Positions 59,783 through 64,000 of a DNA stretch of 64,000 nucleotides are shown one piece after another (the first letter of the stretch is position 1; each line of letters opens with the position of its first letter). The DNA comes from Leishmania infantum JPCM5 (taxonomy: Eukaryota > Euglenozoa > Kinetoplastea > Trypanosomatida > Trypanosomatidae). Location: assembly GCF_000002875.2 (NCBI RefSeq), contig NC_009417.2:1-64000 (forward strand). The letters run 5' to 3'. A program made the translations under genes and the position numbers. Below the pieces are notes generated by a model. That model was given only the letters and a program-made list of their open reading frames with translations, made no database searches and had not been told where the DNA came from.

Positions 59783-61330
59783 TCACATGCTTCTGGCATA
59801 AGTCGGTGTGCCAAATGTTGGGGGCCCGTGGACAAGCATGTGCCTGCGCACAGAAAACCCACAGCTCGTCGCTCTGAGGGGGCATAGGGGTCAGCCCCAG
59901 ACACACGAGGGGGGAAGTCCATGCAGCGCGTTTGAGATGTGCCTAATCAGGCCGCTGCGTTGAAGATCACAGCGCGAAATGCGGTGTGTTTCACGTCACG
60001 AGCAACCGGCAAACCTCGTGTGACACATCGGACACCACGCTGGGCTGGGCACTCTCACAGCGTAACAAGCGGGGGCGGGAGTTCTACAGGGGAGGGGGAT
60101 CACAGAGCCAGCGCAGTAAGAGGCGGCACCACCACCTGTACTCCTTGCTGTCGCTGCCAGTCACCCGGCGCTGCAAGAATCCAAAGTGCGGACATGCGGT
60201 CTTACGCAGCTGAGCAAGGATTGTTGCCGGTTGTCGCGTAAGCTCAGCAGCTGTGTTCTTCTGGTGCGGGACGGATGTCGCTATGAACCTCTTTTCTCAG
60301 CAAGCGGCATCGTTTATCGCGGCTTCGAGGGATGTCGGCATGGTGTCTGCGGCCGGTGATCAGATCTGCCACCGATGCAGTTGAATCGGGCTACTTTGGC
60401 ATGACAGACTTTTCAAGCTTGTCAGCAGTGTTCTTGTATTCCAGGGCACAACGAATACAGAAAAACTAAAATGAGAAGCGCATGCGACGGGCTCGTAGCG
60501 TCTGCACATGCGCCCATATTCGTGACAGTGTTTCATCCTCCGCCGTTGTAGGGCTCATGCGAAGAGCCATGAGGAGGGAGAACGAGTGCGCAGTAACAGC
60601 AAAACATGGTTTTCTGTGTCTTCGTTGGTCCAGTTCTCTCTGCAGGAGGCCGGGGCACATCTCCATAGCGCCACGCTCAGCGTGATAGCTTCATGCAAGG
60701 ATGCCGCAGCCTCCTTTCGCTGTACATATGAGTGTCTGATGACTGTATTTGCACCGCGGCCGTTCATGATTCGATGTCTGCCTAAACCGCACCGCTCTTG
60801 CCAGGGACAAGGGAACAGTGAAAAAAAAGGAGAAAAAGAACGGGGGTGCAGGAGGTGCCAAGACCTTCGCCAGTGAAGGGGGGTTACAAGGCCTTGGCCA
60901 GTGAGGGGGAGGGAGGGCGAACGAAAAGGTAAAACGAAAGAAGTGTGTTGTGTGTGCACGTGTGTATGTGGATTGTTTCCATTGCGCCAGTTTAATGTGA
61001 GGTGCATTTGGAGTTATCGCGTGTCTTCTTTCCAGGGAAAAGTGACAGTGGCCGGCGTTGTGGCCAACCCTCACGTGAAGCAAACAACCCTAGTCGCACG
61101 CACGCAAAGAAAGGGAAGAAATACTCAAATCGGCAATGGCCAAGAAGTGCACCGCCACACCAGCACGCAAGCGCACGCCGCACTCGAGAAGAAAGGAGAG
61201 AAGCTCGAGCGCACATAAACGGAAGATAAGGAGAAAAGGGGCGCTATACGTGGTGAGTCGCTTACAAATCTGTGCTGACGGTTCTCTTTGTTTGTTGTTC
61301 TTGTTTTTGTTTTTACATCTTGTGTGAGCC
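59783..61330. other. Spacer, 3' flank of the right-edge membrane protein
   Basis: No gene or RNA recognised. A short direct repeat near 60870-60900 (GGCCTTGGCCAGTGA, CTTCGCCAGTGAAGG) and an A-run at about 60822 are the only marked features. Confidence 0.45.
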
Positions 61331-64000
61331 TTATCCCTCTGCGGAATCCAAATCTTCCAGCAGCATCTGGGCGAGGGTGATGTTGTCGGCGTCACTGCTG
61401 GCGGTCATGCTCTGCACTGCGCCCTTAAGTACCTGCTGTGCGCCGCTCTGGTCACCCTGGTGGAGCAGCTGCACTGCCTCGGAGAGAAAACTGAACTTCG
61501 AGCCGAGGTGCTCCTGCCGCTGCACCACGAGATGCCACTCCTCCTCCATGGTTTGCAACACCTCCATGAAGTTGTAAATAATGATGAACTTCATTTTTGT
61601 CGACTTCGAAGAGACGTTGACCGGTAGGTCTCGCTGCTTCGGCTGCTTCGCAACTGCTTTCGGTCGGTCGCTCCCGCTGATACCACAAGGACGTGCCAGG
61701 ATTTGGCTTGCCGTGCTGTTCCACGACCGCCCATCCAGCAAGATGCAGTGAAATGGGTTTTCTGGTTCGTCGAGGGAGGCCTGCAAGGAAGGGAGACGGC
61801 GGTGCATGGCGAGGCCGCGGCGCAGCATCTGAGCCCCCAGCTCGTGCTGACGCGGGTTGAAGAAGTGGATTCCGCGACACGAGCCAGAGCCTACGAGACC
61901 CACAAGCGAATGTGGGGCTGACACCACAGCCGCGACCAACTCCTGCCGTGCGTTGCTGAAACTTGTCGGCGGCTTCGGGCGACTCTCGAAGGCTTGCATG
62001 ATTTTACGTGCTTTCTCGATCGCCAAGAGCACCGGCTCGCTGCTAAAGGGGATGAGTCCCCACACCAAGCAAATCGCATCCTCGTATGCTGTGAGCACGT
62101 AGGAGTTCGCATCAGCACTATCTTGCCCCTTGGCGTCCTCGAGCGCCTCCATCACGGCCTCGAAGTTGACCGACACCGTCTGCTGCTTGTTGCGGGTGGC
62201 AGCCATGCCACCCCTCTGGTTGGAGGCCTTGAAGACGCTCGACACGGCATCTTCGTCATCGTCGTAGATGTCACGGTAGACCACGTAGAGCATTGTCACC
62301 GTCTTCAGCTGCGGGACCGAGGTCATGAAGGCCGCTGGTTGAGAGCTGCTGTAGTGGTCAGAGCTTCCATTGGTGCTTGAGGGGGAGCCGCGCAGGAGAC
62401 TCTTGCTCACGGACAGCTTCGCAGACGACGCTGCGTTGATTTGTGGAATGAAAAGGCTTCCCCCCGCCAGCGACCGCACAATCGACGACAGAGTCGAGCA
62501 CGTCTCTTCGGGCAGCGTCTGGGGAAAGTTGGGGGGCATCATGTGGGACTGCAGGCGGGCGTGCACCTCTGCCGCCGATACGTTACCCACGGTGCGAGCG
62601 GAAGAGCCGCCAGAAACGCTTCCTATACCTGCAGAGGGCGACGGCCGACCGGCGCCGTCATGTGACATGACCTCGGGCGTGAGGACTCGCATCGCCACAT
62701 GATCTCGTGGACATTCATGGTAATCCGTCGCCATAGGCACCTCGTCGGCCACCATCTCGCTCTCGCAGACTTCCCACGTGATGCCGAGCATCGCCTTGAG
62801 GTTGTTGAGAAAGACGCCAATGCTGAGCATAATCAAAATCGGGGCGAAGTAGCTCACCACACGAATTCCACGTGGCGTTGCCTCTCCGTCGATGCTGTAC
62901 GGGGTCCAATACATGTCTTCGAGGGCGCACGCCACGCCGAACACGCCAGCTGAGGCAACGTAGACGATCAACATAAAAAACCAGTGAGTGAGGACGCTCA
63001 CCAGGCGACAGTGAAAGCTGTGCCGCATATGCGGGGTATTATAGAAAGCTTTCTTTATCAGCAACAGGTTTGCCCACAGCCATGGCACGCCGAGTACAGG
63101 AGATGCCAGTAAAAGGCAATGAGTATCGTACTCGCACATGATGGAGCCAGTGAGCGCGAGGATGGCGATGATGATTGTCATGTACAACGAGACGAGAGGC
63201 ATCATCAAAGCTGCACGCAACGGCTTGGAAGGGTTGGCAACGCGGACGGAAACGATCGTGGAGGGCGCCGATGCGCGCCGGACGCCTGTGGGAGTGTGCA
63301 TGGAGGTGGGCAACCTACCCGCGAGCGACAGCGCGTGATCCTTCGGCGTGCACTTCTCTTGCTCGCCGGACCCGCTGAAGTCTCTGTCAGTGTTGAGGCA
63401 TTGCGTTGGATACGACTGCATGTTGCTTGGCTTCTTTGGCGGGCACGCGGAAATGGCTGGAGCCGCGTCCTTCGTGTAAAGATGTTCAAGGAATGACGGC
63501 GGCGACAGCATGCCCGTCTCTCGCAGCGGCGCCACGACGAGCTCGCCACGAGGCGGCGCTGATCCCTGAGGCCCAACGGTCACGGCAGGGGAAGCCTGCC
63601 AGGGTGGGTGCAAAGGGTTTACTGAAGTTCGCGAACTGCTCTCCTGAATGCTCGGCGTACTGGAGCTGCTTTCAAAAGCGTTGACGTTGGCCTTGCTCGA
63701 ATCGAGAATGCTCGACAAGACGCCCTCATCCTCCGACTGCTGTGTGTTGGGGCTCCCATCCGCATTGATGGGGAAACGATGCGTCTGAGAATTATCACGC
63801 CCTGCGTCAGGGCCCCGCTGCGCCCCGTCGTTGTTCTCCATCGTACGCTTCGCGGCATTGATGCTGGACCGCGCAAACAAAATGGCGGAAATGATGGAGA
63901 CACAGTTCAGTACGAACCACACAAAAAGCGCCAACGCAGATACGGCGGAGAAGGTGAAGGCTATCCACCGCTGGTGAAGCCTGCAAACGACCATCAGCGC
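61331..64000 (-). CDS. Multi-pass membrane protein with cryptic class III cyclase-like domain, partial at the window edge
   Basis: The frame is open to the window edge; the first ATG seen is at 63994 (887 aa), so the real start may lie outside. Hydrophobic segments lie at about 11-40, 260-285, 293-315, 333-357 and 380-398. Residues 563-735 follow the class III nucleotide cyclase pattern: MLYVVYRDIYDDD (for the first metal-Asp strand), VNFEAVMEALEDAKG, AYEDAICLVWG (for fxGDxxxaxFG), a helix ending KARKIMQAF, and LVGLVGSGSCRGIHFF (for GxVGSxxRxxYTxIGD). The catalytic Asn/Arg helix is not kept (HELGAQMLRRG). It is therefore probably inactive or regulatory. No adenylate-cyclase receptor ectodomain is visible. 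Confidence 0.72.
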   Translation of the reverse strand, partial: ALMVVCRLHQRWIAFTFSAVSALALFVWFVLNCVSIISAILFARSSINAAKRTMENNDGAQRGPDAGRDNSQTHRFPINADGSPNTQQSEDEGVLSSILDSSKANVNAFESSSSTPSIQESSSRTSVNPLHPPWQASPAVTVGPQGSAPPRGELVVAPLRETGMLSPPSFLEHLYTKDAAPAISACPPKKPSNMQSYPTQCLNTDRDFSGSGEQEKCTPKDHALSLAGRLPTSMHTPTGVRRASAPSTIVSVRVANPSKPLRAALMMPLVSLYMTIIIAILALTGSIMCEYDTHCLLLASPVLGVPWLWANLLLIKKAFYNTPHMRHSFHCRLVSVLTHWFFMLIVYVASAGVFGVACALEDMYWTPYSIDGEATPRGIRVVSYFAPILIMLSIGVFLNNLKAMLGITWEVCESEMVADEVPMATDYHECPRDHVAMRVLTPEVMSHDGAGRPSPSAGIGSVSGGSSARTVGNVSAAEVHARLQSHMMPPNFPQTLPEETCSTLSSIVRSLAGGSLFIPQINAASSAKLSVSKSLLRGSPSSTNGSSDHYSSSQPAAFMTSVPQLKTVTMLYVVYRDIYDDDEDAVSSVFKASNQRGGMAATRNKQQTVSVNFEAVMEALEDAKGQDSADANSYVLTAYEDAICLVWGLIPFSSEPVLLAIEKARKIMQAFESRPKPPTSFSNARQELVAAVVSAPHSLVGLVGSGSCRGIHFFNPRQHELGAQMLRRGLAMHRRLPSLQASLDEPENPFHCILLDGRSWNSTASQILARPCGISGSDRPKAVAKQPKQRDLPVNVSSKSTKMKFIIIYNFMEVLQTMEEEWHLVVQRQEHLGSKFSFLSEAVQLLHQGDQSGAQQVLKGAVQSMTASSDADNITLAQMLLEDLDSAEG

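Noticed and set aside
60100..60245. Possible tRNA or small RNA hairpin in the spacer
   Set aside because: No cloverleaf, A-box or B-box pattern could be matched by eye.

Overview
The window is the left end of a trypanosomatid chromosome, most likely Leishmania or a close relative (Leishmaniinae). It opens with about 1.8 kb of C-rich telomeric hexamers (CCCTAA, with CCCTCA variants). These are interleaved with tandem CCAGTACA octamers and four near-identical 60-bp cassettes that look like the Leishmania conserved telomere-associated sequence (LCTAS). The rest is GC-rich. Genes have no visible introns and every convincing gene lies on the minus strand. This is one polycistronic unit read toward the telomere. 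On the plus strand, purine-rich runs lie just beyond many start codons, which is how polypyrimidine tracts for spliced-leader trans-splicing appear when the gene is on the minus strand.

From the telomere inward: an unknown 192-aa protein (2438-3016); a LysM-repeat, probably mitochondrial protein (3381-5849); a small unknown (6385-6714); a PrimPol-type primase-polymerase (7308-8978); a catalytically dead RNase III/dsRBD protein resembling mitoribosomal mL44 (10126-11688); a FOP/FOR20-like LisH protein (12417-13178); an AAMP/Sqt1-like WD40 protein (13701-15011); a CEP104 homologue (15673-17760); a small probable mitochondrial protein (18582-19109); a PPR-like protein (19667-21619); a ZIP metal transporter (22723-23763); a possible axonemal protein (26375-27433); a coiled-coil unknown (28088-28999); a CEP19 homologue (29749-30849); PRP31 (31442-32473); an ankyrin protein (33291-34517); Iwr1 (35292-36272); two tetraspanin-type proteins (38099-39442, 41650-42573); a degenerate coding region (about 43.2-45.95 kb); a membrane-anchored unknown (47260-48924); a giant cytosolic carboxypeptidase (50522-55558); and a membrane protein with a cryptic class III cyclase-like domain (61331 to the window edge).

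Two interspersed repeat families sit in the spacers. R1 (about 615 bp) has four nearly identical copies, one inverted relative to the other three, with a conserved G-quadruplex motif. R2 (892 bp) has two copies exactly 33,950 bp apart that differ at only a few bases. R2 carries broken C2H2 zinc-finger reading frames that suggest descent from a non-LTR retrotransposon. A run of 101 N's abuts one R1 copy.

Functionally the window is enriched in centriole, axoneme and tubulin factors (FOP-like, CEP19, CEP104, carboxypeptidase, possible microtubule inner protein) and in mitochondrial proteins. In trypanosomatids neighbours in one unit need not share a pathway. The best leads for something new are the composite telomere architecture, the two high-identity retroposon-like families and the gene they bracket, and the cryptic cyclase fold at the right edge.
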